Source: JBAYHA01 sp964605975
GTDB taxonomy: Bacteria; Patescibacteriota; Patescibacteriia; UBA11705; JABHMO01
Direction of reading: 5' to 3'
Length of the DNA: 46,330 bases
Assembly: GCA_964605975.1 (NCBI GenBank)
Contig: CAZSER010000001.1
Coordinates: forward strand, 1-46,330
The notes beneath the pieces were generated by a model. It saw only the letters and a program-made list of their open reading frames with translations, was not told where the DNA came from and ran no database searches. A program made the translations under genes and the position numbers. Positions 39,461-46,330 of the stretch are shown here, one piece after another; within the stretch, counting starts at the first letter, position 1, and each line of letters starts with the position of its first letter.

Positions 39461-39511
39461 GACGACCTTCTGGTTATGAGCCAGATGAGATAGCCTCTTC
39501 TCTACCCCGCG
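39461..39511 (-). tRNA. Initiator tRNA-fMet (CAU), partial
   Basis: The 5' two thirds of a tRNA: acceptor strand CGCGGGG, D arm with GAGA/TCTC, and anticodon loop CTCATAA. The C1 start and overall sequence match bacterial initiator tRNA. The T arm and 3' end are lost in the assembly gap. The anticodon stem has only two of the three G-C pairs usual for initiators. It lies 5 nt after tRNA-Leu. Confidence 0.8.
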
Positions 39512-39516
39512 ATAAA

Positions 39517-39602
39517 TGGTGCCGGAGGTCGGAATCGAACCGACATGAGCGAAGCCCACACGATTTTGAGTCGTGCGCGTCTACCAGTTCCGCCACAGCG
39601 GC
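39517..39602 (-). tRNA. tRNA-Leu (CAA)
   Basis: An 86-nt class II tRNA with anticodon CAA (reads UUG), a long variable arm (TGGGC/GCTCA), T arm GTCGG-TTCGATT-CCGAC and encoded CCA. The acceptor strands GCCGCTG and CTCCGGC leave two internal mismatches (5-68 and 6-67). A consensus promoter lies about 45 nt upstream. Confidence 0.9.
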
Positions 39603-39654
39603 AAGATTTGCAAAAAAAATCAATTAAGACAATTAGGGCAAACCACGCGATAAG

Positions 39655-39683
39655 ATTATAGGCAAAAAAAAAAGAATTGTCAA
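39655..39683 (-). promoter_or_regulatory. Promoter of tRNA-Leu/tRNA-fMet unit
   Basis: TTGACA (39678-39683), 17-nt spacer, TATAAT (39655-39660) on the minus strand: perfect consensus. Its -35 overlaps that of the parA promoter on the other strand. Confidence 0.88.
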
Positions 39684-39705
39684 AAAGTAAAAAATCATCT
39701 ATAAT
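39677..39705 (+). promoter_or_regulatory. Promoter of parAB operon
   Basis: TTGTCA (39677-39682), 17-nt spacer, TATAAT (39700-39705). Start near 39712. The -35 is the same seven base pairs used by the divergent tRNA promoter. Confidence 0.75.
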
Positions 39706-39731
39706 TATAAGTGTCAATAAAATTAGAAAAT

Positions 39732-40493
39732 ATGGCTAAAGTTATCGCCGTTGTTAATCAAAAAGGAGGAGTTGGGAAGACGACTACTTCTGTAAATTTA
39801 GGGGCTTATTTGGCCGCTTTTGGTAAATATGTTTTGCTGGTTGATTTAGATCCACAGGCTAATGCGACTTCCGGTTTGGGTGTGGAATATAACTCTTTGG
39901 ATCGAGGTATTTACGAAGCCTTGTCGGGAGATTTTCTTTTGCGTGAAGTTTTACAACCGACAAATCATATTGGTTATAGGTTAGCTCCAGCAACTCCTTC
40001 ATTGGCCGGAGCGAATGTGGAACTGGTTAATTTGGAAAATCGAGAACGGAGATTAGCCGATTCTTTGTTAGAAGTCAGAAGTGATTATGATGTTATTATT
40101 ATTGATTGTCCTCCATCTCTGGGCTTATTGACTGTGAATGGATTAGTGGCTGCCGATCATGTACTTATTCCCGTTCAGGCCGAATATTATGCCTTGGAGG
40201 GACTGGGTCAATTAATTGGTACGGTTAATTTAATTCAAGAGAATATCAAGCCAGAGTTGTCTATTTTGGGTGCAGTTATTACTATGTTTGACAAGCGGAC
40301 AAAACTTTCGGATCAAGTTTTGCAGGAGCTATATAAGTTTTTCCCAGATAAAATTTTTAGGACGGTAATTCCTCGAAATGTTCGGTTGTCAGAAGCGCCC
40401 AGTCATGGTAAATCAATTTTACATTATGATGCTAGGTCAAAAGGAGGAAAATGTTATGAGAAGTTAGCGAGAGAAATTTTGGAAATAATCTAA
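39732..40493 (+). CDS. parA: Chromosome partitioning ATPase ParA/Soj
   Basis: A 253-residue P-loop ATPase. The deviant Walker A motif NQKGGVGKTTTSVNLG is near residue 9, Walker A' VDLDPQANAT and Walker B IIDCPPSLGLL follow. The ATG at 39732 is chosen because the frame's earlier GTG (39711) is at the predicted transcription start. It is in an operon with parB and a lipoprotein. No parS site was found in the window. Confidence 0.95.
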   Translation: MAKVIAVVNQKGGVGKTTTSVNLGAYLAAFGKYVLLVDLDPQANATSGLGVEYNSLDRGIYEALSGDFLLREVLQPTNHIGYRLAPATPSLAGANVELVNLENRERRLADSLLEVRSDYDVIIIDCPPSLGLLTVNGLVAADHVLIPVQAEYYALEGLGQLIGTVNLIQENIKPELSILGAVITMFDKRTKLSDQVLQELYKFFPDKIFRTVIPRNVRLSEAPSHGKSILHYDARSKGGKCYEKLAREILEII

Positions 40494-40517
40494 CTTCTTT
40501 AAATAAAAATAAAAAAT

Positions 40518-41411
40518 ATGAATAAGGTTTCTGGATTGGGTCGTGGATTAGGATCTTTGATTCCGACAAAAAACCCATTGATAGCAGGGGACTTAAATAA
40601 AAAAGAAATCCCTGTTGTTGATAACAAAAATAGTATTTTACAAATAGATCCATTACTTATTGAGGTTAATCCTTTTCAACCGAGAACTGTTTTTTCGCAT
40701 GAAGAACTAGAAGGATTAATAGAGTCAATTAAAACTTATGGAATTATTTCTCCTTTAATTGTCACTCCCAAGGGAGATCATTTTGAATTAATTGCCGGAG
40801 AGCGCCGGTGGAGAGCTTCAAAGATTATCGGATTATCAAAGGTGCCTGTTATTGTTCGAGAAGCTAATGAATTACAAAAGCTGGAATTAGCTTTAATCGA
40901 AAATATTCAACGGCAAAATTTAAATCCAATGGAAAAAGCCGTTTCTTATCGTCGTTTAGCGGATGAATTTTCTTTGACGCAAGATCAAATTGCTCAAAAG
41001 TTAGGAGTTAAAAGATCTTCTGTCGCCAATGTTTTGAGATTTTTGGAATTACCCTTAGAAATTCAAGAGGCTCTTTCTACGGAAAAGATTACCGAAGGAC
41101 ATGCTAAGGTATTGGCGGGGATCAAAGAGCCACAAAAATTAAAAGAAGTTTTTGACAAGATAATTAATGAGGACATTACGGTTAGAGAAACGGAATTTTT
41201 GGGAAATGACAAAAGCAAAAAAACGAGAAGAAAAAAAATAACGGAAAGAAATAGCAATCCATTAATACAAGAGCTAGAAGAAAGAGTTAGGAATCATTTA
41301 CATACCAAGGTAAAAATAAATAGTAGGGGAGAAAGGGGAGAAATTATTTTGGAGTTTTATTCGCAAGAAGATTTACATTCAATAATTGATCTAATAACGG
41401 GAGGGAATTAA
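40518..41411 (+). CDS. parB: Chromosome partitioning protein ParB
   Basis: A 297-residue ParB/Spo0J CTPase-clamp protein. The N-terminal RGLGSLIP box is followed by the CTP-binding GERRWRASKIIGL and ENIQRQNLNPMEKA. The helix-turn-helix SLTQDQIAQKLGVKRSSVANVL binds parS. A short basic linker (KKTRRKKITER) leads to the dimerisation domain. It starts 24 nt after parA. Confidence 0.95.
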   Translation: MNKVSGLGRGLGSLIPTKNPLIAGDLNKKEIPVVDNKNSILQIDPLLIEVNPFQPRTVFSHEELEGLIESIKTYGIISPLIVTPKGDHFELIAGERRWRASKIIGLSKVPVIVREANELQKLELALIENIQRQNLNPMEKAVSYRRLADEFSLTQDQIAQKLGVKRSSVANVLRFLELPLEIQEALSTEKITEGHAKVLAGIKEPQKLKEVFDKIINEDITVRETEFLGNDKSKKTRRKKITERNSNPLIQELEERVRNHLHTKVKINSRGERGEIILEFYSQEDLHSIIDLITGGN

Positions 41412-41416
41412 ATTTT

Positions 41417-41998
41417 ATGAAGAACAAAAAACTGTTATTTGTTTCGACTATTATTATGACAACTTTAATTTTGTCAGGTTGTGGTCAGAAAGCTGAAAAA
41501 AACATTTTGCCGGCAGATTTAGCAATGACTGAAAGTCAAGTAAAAGTAGCCGTTGATGGCTGGAAAATTCATACTAATCCTGCTTATCGTTATGAATTAA
41601 GATTTCCTCGTGATTGGCAATCTTTGATGACGGGGGAGGACGGTGTTTTGGTTAAGTTATATTCGGACAAAAAAGAAAGTTTAGAGGACATCAAGATTAT
41701 TGCTTATAGTAACTGGAAAGAAAATTATAGTTTAGAAGATTTTTATGCTAAGCAGTATCAAAATCTTTTGGCTACGGTAGAAGAAAAGGAAACAGTCAAA
41801 ATTGCCGGAGCTGATGGTTATTGGTTCAAAAAAGTAAAGAATTTTGTACCAGAAAAACCGGACGCGGAAGTGGATGTTATTACTTTGAGTTTAGCCGATC
41901 GAATTATTGAGTTTGTGATTATTGATAATTTTGAAACTTCCAGAACTATTTTGAATAGTTTGAAGTTTTATGGTAATACCGGAATAGAAATTGAATAA
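41417..41998 (+). CDS. Lipoprotein, PsbP-like fold suspected
   Basis: A 193-residue lipoprotein: hydrophobic signal and lipobox LILSGC with Cys22 as the lipidation site. The mature part begins YRYELRFPRDWQSLMTG, a pattern common in PsbP-like or similar small periplasmic domains. It follows parB by 5 nt, so it is co-transcribed, but a role in partitioning is unlikely. Function unknown. Confidence 0.7.
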   Translation: MKNKKLLFVSTIIMTTLILSGCGQKAEKNILPADLAMTESQVKVAVDGWKIHTNPAYRYELRFPRDWQSLMTGEDGVLVKLYSDKKESLEDIKIIAYSNWKENYSLEDFYAKQYQNLLATVEEKETVKIAGADGYWFKKVKNFVPEKPDAEVDVITLSLADRIIEFVIIDNFETSRTILNSLKFYGNTGIEIE

Positions 41999-42016
41999 AT
42001 TTTTTGGAAAAAAGAA

Positions 42017-42043
42017 AAAAGAGCCTGGATTTCAGGCTCTTTT
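42017..42043. terminator. Bidirectional terminator
   Basis: A perfect 11-bp stem AAAAGAGCCTG/CAGGCTCTTTT with a 5-nt loop, between the convergent lipoprotein and membrane-protein genes. Confidence 0.9.
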
Positions 42044-42046
42044 GAA

Positions 42047-42736
42047 TTAGTTTAAAAGTGGTTCAAATAGCGTGAACTCGATCGCATTTTGATCAGATCG
42101 AGAACGAATTTGCAACCACCCATTTTTGTAGGCGGACATACGGATATCGTCTTCTCCGCTGAGAAGGCGAAATTTTTCATCCGCCGTTTTTTGAAAATCG
42201 GAGACAATTCTCCATTCCACGAAAGCAACATTATCAAAAGACCACTGCCAAATTTGATTTTGGCGTAAGGGGGCAATATTGATAATTTGTTCTCGTGGTA
42301 ACTCTATTCTGCCAGAACTTTTTACCAGTAGTTTATCTCTGGGAATAGTCATGGCATAGCTGGGAGGTTCCGCTACCGATTGGGCAATCTCTTTGGAATG
42401 TTCAATCGCTGAATTTCCTAGATAGTTTACTAGTGCAATCAATCCGGCAATTACTATTCCCAAGACTGCCAGTGCAACGAATAACTCCGTAAGTTCAACT
42501 CGGGCAGATTGCGGTTGATAGCGTCCATTGGGTATTTCAGCTTTTTTTTCGGCGGGCGGGGGTTCTTTTTTGGGTGAAGCTTTTTTTTCTTTGGTGACGA
42601 AAAATATCACCACCATAAGCCCACTCGCCACTCCCCCGATAAAGAGGGAATCAAGTCCTTCAAAGAAAAAATCACCGATTAAAACAACCATCCCTCCGCT
42701 AAGCAAAGACCAAGCTATTATTTGTTTGGTTTTCAT
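42047..42736 (-). CDS. Unknown membrane protein, partner of SPFH gene
   Basis: A 229-residue protein with two N-terminal transmembrane helices (about 5-24 and 28-48), a Lys/Pro/Glu-rich cytoplasmic linker (about 50-78), a third helix (about 84-108) and a C-terminal beta-rich domain (about 130-229). It starts with an AGGAG site, 14 nt after the SPFH gene, so the two form an operon. The helices-plus-beta layout recalls NfeD proteins that pair with stomatins, but no NfeD motif is recognised. Confidence 0.65.
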   Translation of the reverse strand: MKTKQIIAWSLLSGGMVVLIGDFFFEGLDSLFIGGVASGLMVVIFFVTKEKKASPKKEPPPAEKKAEIPNGRYQPQSARVELTELFVALAVLGIVIAGLIALVNYLGNSAIEHSKEIAQSVAEPPSYAMTIPRDKLLVKSSGRIELPREQIINIAPLRQNQIWQWSFDNVAFVEWRIVSDFQKTADEKFRLLSGEDDIRMSAYKNGWLQIRSRSDQNAIEFTLFEPLLN

Positions 42737-42750
42737 TCATTCTCCTATTT

Positions 42751-43725
42751 CTATCTCTTGGGAAAAAATGTTTCCAGCATTTTTAACAGATCGGGGTTTA
42801 TATAGTAAATATTCCCGGTATTTTCTGCCATTTTTTTGGCTACTTCTATGTTTTGCATGAACTGATAAAGCTCGTTCTTCTCTTTGTCCGAAAGGGAGTT
42901 AAAGCCAAATAATTCCAATCGCTTACGAATTTCCGTCAGGTTGTTATTGGCTTTTAGTGTTTCAAGTTTTTCTCTTCTATCCTCATAGCTTATTTTTAGG
43001 TCCATCTCGTTTTCTTGGGCTTTGAGGCGGATTGGCGCTAATGAAACGATTTCTATCTCTTTGGCTAATTGGGGGTCGTTGATCTTTGGGGGGTGATTTA
43101 TGATCAAGAAGGTTATTTTGATTGGAACATTTGTCGATTCAAAGACCGAATTTATTTCCTGAATAACCGCCTCTTTATCATACTTTAACCTCAAAGCATC
43201 AAATACCGATAACTGGGTAAAGGTGGACTGAATAATCCCTTGGACTTTATCCTTTACCATTTCATCCATTCCTGCTAGATTCCTTTTTCCATTAGCATCT
43301 TTTGGGCATAGACGGTTATAGCTTTCATATAGTTTGATTGTTTTTTCGGTGGAGTTAGCTTGTTCTTGGAAATCTAATTCATAGCTAACACTAATAGTGG
43401 GGATGGTTAATCCTACGGGGGCTGGAGTTTGTGCTGACGCTTGTTGATGGGAAGGTTCTCTTTCAAAGTGGTGAGGATCCATTTGACACAAAACTAAAAT
43501 ATTATTGAAATCTTTTTGGATGGTTGTCATCTCGATAATTTCAATAATTTGTTCCCATGGCCACCCAACTATTTTTAGTCCTGGTCGGACAATTTTAGTG
43601 ACAGATGATCCGAATACCGAGGCAAGAACTCCCAAGGTTTGGTATTTAATTTGAACAATAACCTTCGGGGCAAGAAACATTACCAGCCCGGCAAGAATCA
43701 TTACGATAGCGATAAGAATAAGCAT
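42751..43725 (-). CDS. SPFH/band-7-like membrane protein
   Basis: A 324-residue protein starting at ATG 43725, fixed by AAGGAGGT 5 nt upstream. One transmembrane helix (about 1-20) is followed by an SPFH-like domain with VRPGLKIVGWPWEQI near 46-60, a His/Gln-rich loop and a long helical stretch (about 230-300). Such proteins form oligomeric rings or microdomains in membranes. The frame is open for 16 more codons upstream without support. It has its own promoter. SPFH assignment is likely but rests on few motifs. Confidence 0.7.
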   Translation of the reverse strand: MLILIAIVMILAGLVMFLAPKVIVQIKYQTLGVLASVFGSSVTKIVRPGLKIVGWPWEQIIEIIEMTTIQKDFNNILVLCQMDPHHFEREPSHQQASAQTPAPVGLTIPTISVSYELDFQEQANSTEKTIKLYESYNRLCPKDANGKRNLAGMDEMVKDKVQGIIQSTFTQLSVFDALRLKYDKEAVIQEINSVFESTNVPIKITFLIINHPPKINDPQLAKEIEIVSLAPIRLKAQENEMDLKISYEDRREKLETLKANNNLTEIRKRLELFGFNSLSDKEKNELYQFMQNIEVAKKMAENTGNIYYINPDLLKMLETFFPKR

Positions 43726-43763
43726 GTGATACCTCCTTAAATTGTTAAAGTTCAAGAAAGTGA

Positions 43764-43792
43764 ATTTTAGCACAAACTTAAAAAAAAGTCAA
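43764..43792 (-). promoter_or_regulatory. Promoter of SPFH operon
   Basis: TTGACT (43787-43792), 17-nt spacer, TAAAAT (43764-43769) on the minus strand, the same hexamers as the small-protein cassette promoter at 12611-12639. Confidence 0.75.
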
Positions 43793-43795
43793 ACC

Positions 43796-43825
43796 AAAAA
43801 CCATACTGTCGGTAGTATGGTTTTT
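43796..43825 (-). terminator. Terminator of Cys-rich protein gene
   Basis: A perfect 12-bp stem AAAAACCATACT/AGTATGGTTTTT with a 6-nt loop, 12 nt beyond the stop codon. It overlaps the edge of the promoter region of the SPFH operon. Confidence 0.88.
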
Positions 43826-43837
43826 ATTTTGAGTTTA

Positions 43838-45121
43838 TTACTGTAAATTAAAAAAGTTATTAGAAATATAGTTTAAAATAGCATAACTACCAAAAACCAA
43901 AAAAAGTCCAATAGTCGTCCAAGTTAAAGCACTACGAGCCTCTTTAATTTTATCGGGACTTCCTTGTGAGATAAGGAGAATAATTCCTGCATAAACAAAA
44001 ATGGCAAGGGCAATGGCTCCAGCAATGCCGATTAAAAAACCCACCACTCTAGAAGCTAATTTGGCTGGATTTGTTTCTTCTAGTAGATTTGGTAAAGCAA
44101 TACTAGTCGATGCCGTGCCGGAAGAAGTTTTTTTATCTAGATAGCCGTCTGGTGGGTTAGCACAAATTTTTTTTCCTGGGTCACAATAACCGGATTTACA
44201 CATTGCATCTCCAATGGTGGAGCAAGGAGTATTGAGGCCAACCTTTTCAAGGCATGTTTTATCTCCTTCGTTGGGGCAGTATTTGTCAGAGGGGCAATGG
44301 TCATGGGAATTGCAAATACAAAGATTATTACTTCCAACAGTTCCACATAGACCGGAAACACAACCAGTTCCACCGGTGGCAGGGCAAGTATCACCAACCG
44401 CTGTTTTTGTTCCACAAACACCATCTTGACAAAAATTTGTGCCATTACTTAACTGCTCGCAATGTAGATTGTTATTACAAGCACATTTGTTGTCTTTACA
44501 GTTTTTGGTTATACAGTCGGCTCCTGTTAAACAGGATTCTCCCATTTTTTTTAAGTTGATACAAGTTTGATAATTTGGGTCGCTGGGAGTTAATTGGCAG
44601 ATCTTCCCTTCGGGACATTGGTCATTTTTTTCACAGATACAGATTATTTTTTCGTTTAGTTCTTTGCATATTGCGTTATTTAGACAGATATTTAGGACAG
44701 TTTGATTGGCGGAACAATCTTGACCAGTGGCAATTTGTTTTATACATTCACCATTATTACAAATAGAGCCTTTGGTACATTGGTTGGTGTCGGTACAAAT
44801 ACAAACACCTTTTTTGTCTGGAGTTTCTTTACAGGAACCACTAAAACAAACATTTGATTTGCTGTTTTTACATACTTGGATGATCTCTCCCGGTTTCCCT
44901 TTGGCGACACATTCTAATCCTCCTGTTTTACAGTATTTCCCCTCAAGACAGCCTTGTGTGTTGGTGCAAATACAGGTTCCATTCTTACATTTATAAATAC
45001 AATCCTTGTCTTTTTGGCAGGAACTGCCAGCTTCTTTTGATTCTGCTGAAAAAACAGGAAGTGAGAAAGAGAATAAAAATAATAAAATAAAAAATAGTAG
45101 GAAAAACTTTTTGCTAAACAT
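43838..45121 (-). CDS. Cys-rich secreted protein with C-terminal VirB2/TrbC-like two-helix domain
   Basis: A 427-residue protein: signal peptide 1-26, five full 8-Cys repeats plus a half repeat (44 Cys, about 35-325), then two transmembrane helices at about 359-383 and 396-418 ending GSYAILNYI. Repeat pattern: C-x(5-9)-C-x(3-5)-C-x(4-9)-C-x-C-x5-C-x(5-9)-C-x(4-11)-C. The spacing of five between the sixth Cys and the CxC never varies. The C-terminal domain matches the N-terminal one of the protein at 22635-25067. The stop of the RelA/SpoT gene is 8 nt upstream, so it may be co-transcribed. Function unknown. Confidence 0.8.
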   Translation of the reverse strand: MFSKKFFLLFFILLFLFSFSLPVFSAESKEAGSSCQKDKDCIYKCKNGTCICTNTQGCLEGKYCKTGGLECVAKGKPGEIIQVCKNSKSNVCFSGSCKETPDKKGVCICTDTNQCTKGSICNNGECIKQIATGQDCSANQTVLNICLNNAICKELNEKIICICEKNDQCPEGKICQLTPSDPNYQTCINLKKMGESCLTGADCITKNCKDNKCACNNNLHCEQLSNGTNFCQDGVCGTKTAVGDTCPATGGTGCVSGLCGTVGSNNLCICNSHDHCPSDKYCPNEGDKTCLEKVGLNTPCSTIGDAMCKSGYCDPGKKICANPPDGYLDKKTSSGTASTSIALPNLLEETNPAKLASRVVGFLIGIAGAIALAIFVYAGIILLISQGSPDKIKEARSALTWTTIGLFLVFGSYAILNYISNNFFNLQ

Positions 45122-45129
45122 AAATATTT

Positions 45130-46330
45130 TTATTTTGTAAATCGGGGTAGGAATTTGGGCCAGTTTTTGTTTCTAAATGATTCTATTTCGTGTTTGGCCG
45201 TTCTGGTTTTGACAAACTTTAACCATTCACTGTTTGGGCCTTTGCGATTTTTATCCGTAATTATTTGGACAACATCACCATTTTTTAGTTGGTGACTTAG
45301 TGAAACTAATTCATTATTAACAGTGGCACGAGAACATTTGTTGCCGATTTCTGAATGTACATGATAAGCAAAATCAACAGGTGTTGCTCCATCAGGTAAA
45401 TCAATAACATCTCCTTTGGGAGTAAAAACAAAAATTCTATTTTGAAAAACATCAATTTTGGCACCTTCTAGAAATAGTTTGTTGTCTTGAACCGTTTTGA
45501 GCCAATCGGCTAATTCTCCAATCCAAGCTAAATCTTTTTTGGCTAATTTCCCAGACTCTTTGTATAGCCAATGAGAAGCAACCCCAAGTTCTGCTTGTTC
45601 ATGCATTTTTTTTGTCCGAATTTGAATTTCAACAATTTCTTGATCATCTCCAAAAACAGTCGTGTGTAATGATTGGTAGCCGTTTGGTTTTGGTTGGGCG
45701 ATATAATCTTTGATTCTTCCTCTAATAGGTTTCCAAATAGTATGAATTTCACCTAAAACTGAATAGCAATCTGTAATATTGTCAACAACCACACGCATAG
45801 CAACAAGGTCATAAATTTTTTCGAAATCCATAGAATTTTTCTGGAGTTTTCGATAAAGACTATAATAATGTTTTGTTCTTCCGTAAACATCCAAGAAAGG
45901 GATATTGTCTTTTTCCAGGCGGTTTTTTAATTTTTTGATCATGTTTTGCAGGGTTTTCTTTTTTTGTGGAAGGTTTTTTTCTACCAGATTTTGAATAAAA
46001 ACAAATTCAGCGGGGAAGGCATAGCGAAAGGAGCTGTCTTCTATTTGTGCTTGTAGTTCTCCAATTCCCAAACGATTAGCAATAGGAGCATATATTTCTA
46101 ATGATTCCAACGCAATTCTTTTTTGTTTGTCCGCAGGGAGGGAGTAAAGGGTTTGAAGGTTGTGTAAACGATCGGCAAATTTAATCAAAATAACCCGAAC
46201 ATCTTCGGCCATGGCGACAAACATTTTGCGTAAATTCTCGATATAACGATCAACTCCACGGTATTTTATATGACTTAATTTGGTGATTCCTTCTACCATT
46301 TTACTGATATCACTACCAAAATTTTTTTTA
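45130..46330 (-). CDS. RelA/SpoT-family (p)ppGpp synthetase/hydrolase, 5'-truncated by window edge
   Basis: The frame stays open past the right edge (readable as KNFGSDISKMVEGITKL), so the start and the first HD motifs lie outside. Visible are the end of the HD domain (KFADRLHNLQTL), the synthetase domain (DVYGRTKHYYSLYRKL, RIKDYIAQPKPNGYQSLHT, EIQIRTKKMHEQAELG) and the TGS domain (VFTPKGDVIDLPDGATPVDF). It stops about 40 residues after TGS, so the helical, zinc-finger and ACT regions of full-length RelA/SpoT are absent. The protein makes and probably degrades the stringent alarmone. Confidence 0.92.
   Translation of the reverse strand, partial: KKNFGSDISKMVEGITKLSHIKYRGVDRYIENLRKMFVAMAEDVRVILIKFADRLHNLQTLYSLPADKQKRIALESLEIYAPIANRLGIGELQAQIEDSSFRYAFPAEFVFIQNLVEKNLPQKKKTLQNMIKKLKNRLEKDNIPFLDVYGRTKHYYSLYRKLQKNSMDFEKIYDLVAMRVVVDNITDCYSVLGEIHTIWKPIRGRIKDYIAQPKPNGYQSLHTTVFGDDQEIVEIQIRTKKMHEQAELGVASHWLYKESGKLAKKDLAWIGELADWLKTVQDNKLFLEGAKIDVFQNRIFVFTPKGDVIDLPDGATPVDFAYHVHSEIGNKCSRATVNNELVSLSHQLKNGDVVQIITDKNRKGPNSEWLKFVKTRTAKHEIESFRNKNWPKFLPRFTK

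Noticed and set aside
44137..44559. Several overlapping frames on both strands within the Cys-rich gene
   Set aside because: They are frame shadows of the regular Cys codons; only the 427-residue frame has a signal peptide and ordered repeats.
43930..45020. Possible DNA tandem repeat or CRISPR-like array
   Set aside because: The periodicity is only at protein level (Cys spacing); the DNA units are not identical and have no spacers.

Overview
The window looks like a piece of a Candidate Phyla Radiation (Patescibacteria, probably Parcubacteria-like) genome. It is AT-rich, and its gene content is typical of that group: a DUF4012 membrane protein beside several GT4 glycosyltransferases, VirB2/TrbC-like pilin domains fused to Cys-rich repeats, an archaeal-type AspRS, RNase J, ScpAB and many small proteins of unknown function. 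UGA is used as a stop (for example at the porG and third small-cassette gene ends), so the code-25 lineages are excluded. The phylum is an inference from content; I ran no search. A 10-N assembly gap at 39451-39460 shows that this is a scaffold.

Layout. 1-1031: the start of a leftward gene cut by the window edge, then a TrmB-like regulator. 1106-8985: a leftward cell-surface operon with three GT4 glycosyltransferases, a DUF4012 protein and a DUF11-like membrane protein. 9096-12120: purA, with a 31-residue upstream ORF, and a polyprenyl-phosphate sugar transferase. 12209-12568: RNase P RNA on the minus strand, divergent from a four-gene cassette of small unknown proteins (12676-14157). 14255-19551: trpS, RNase J, an orphan membrane-anchored peptide-binding protein and secG, all leftward. 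19732-25971: a rightward operon with a DsbA-like oxidoreductase and the four subunits of pyruvate:ferredoxin oxidoreductase, interrupted between alpha and beta by an 810-residue Cys-rich pilin-domain protein. 26082-30065: an M48 protease and uvrA. 30153-32637: rplS, gmk, an RluD-type pseudouridine synthase and an orphan small protein, leftward. 32835-38219: aspS, a winged-helix-like protein, scpA, scpB, a D,D-carboxypeptidase and a fourth GT4 enzyme, rightward. 38225-39602: a metallophosphoesterase and three tRNA genes, leftward. 39732-41998: parA, parB and a lipoprotein, rightward. 42047-46330: a membrane protein/SPFH pair, a second Cys-rich pilin-domain protein and a RelA/SpoT homologue cut by the right edge.

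How the parts fit together. The glycosyltransferases, sugar transferase, DUF4012 protein and carboxypeptidase point to an elaborate cell surface. The DsbA-like protein at the head of the por operon is a plausible helper for the Cys-rich protein encoded in the same operon. The two Cys-rich proteins share both an 8-Cys repeat and a two-helix pilin-like domain, but place them in opposite order. I consider that pair and the small-protein cassette the best candidates for undescribed biology here.

Expression signals are unusually readable. Many promoters are TTGACA-17-TATAAT or close to it. Housekeeping genes mostly lack a Shine-Dalgarno sequence and several look leaderless, whereas the unknown small proteins, purA, the M48 protease and the SPFH pair have strong AGGAGG-type sites. 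Intrinsic terminators are short, GC-stemmed and T-tailed. Two diverged copies of a dispersed palindromic repeat lie at 21312-21413 and 34223-34329. No CRISPR array, insertion sequence or parS site was seen.
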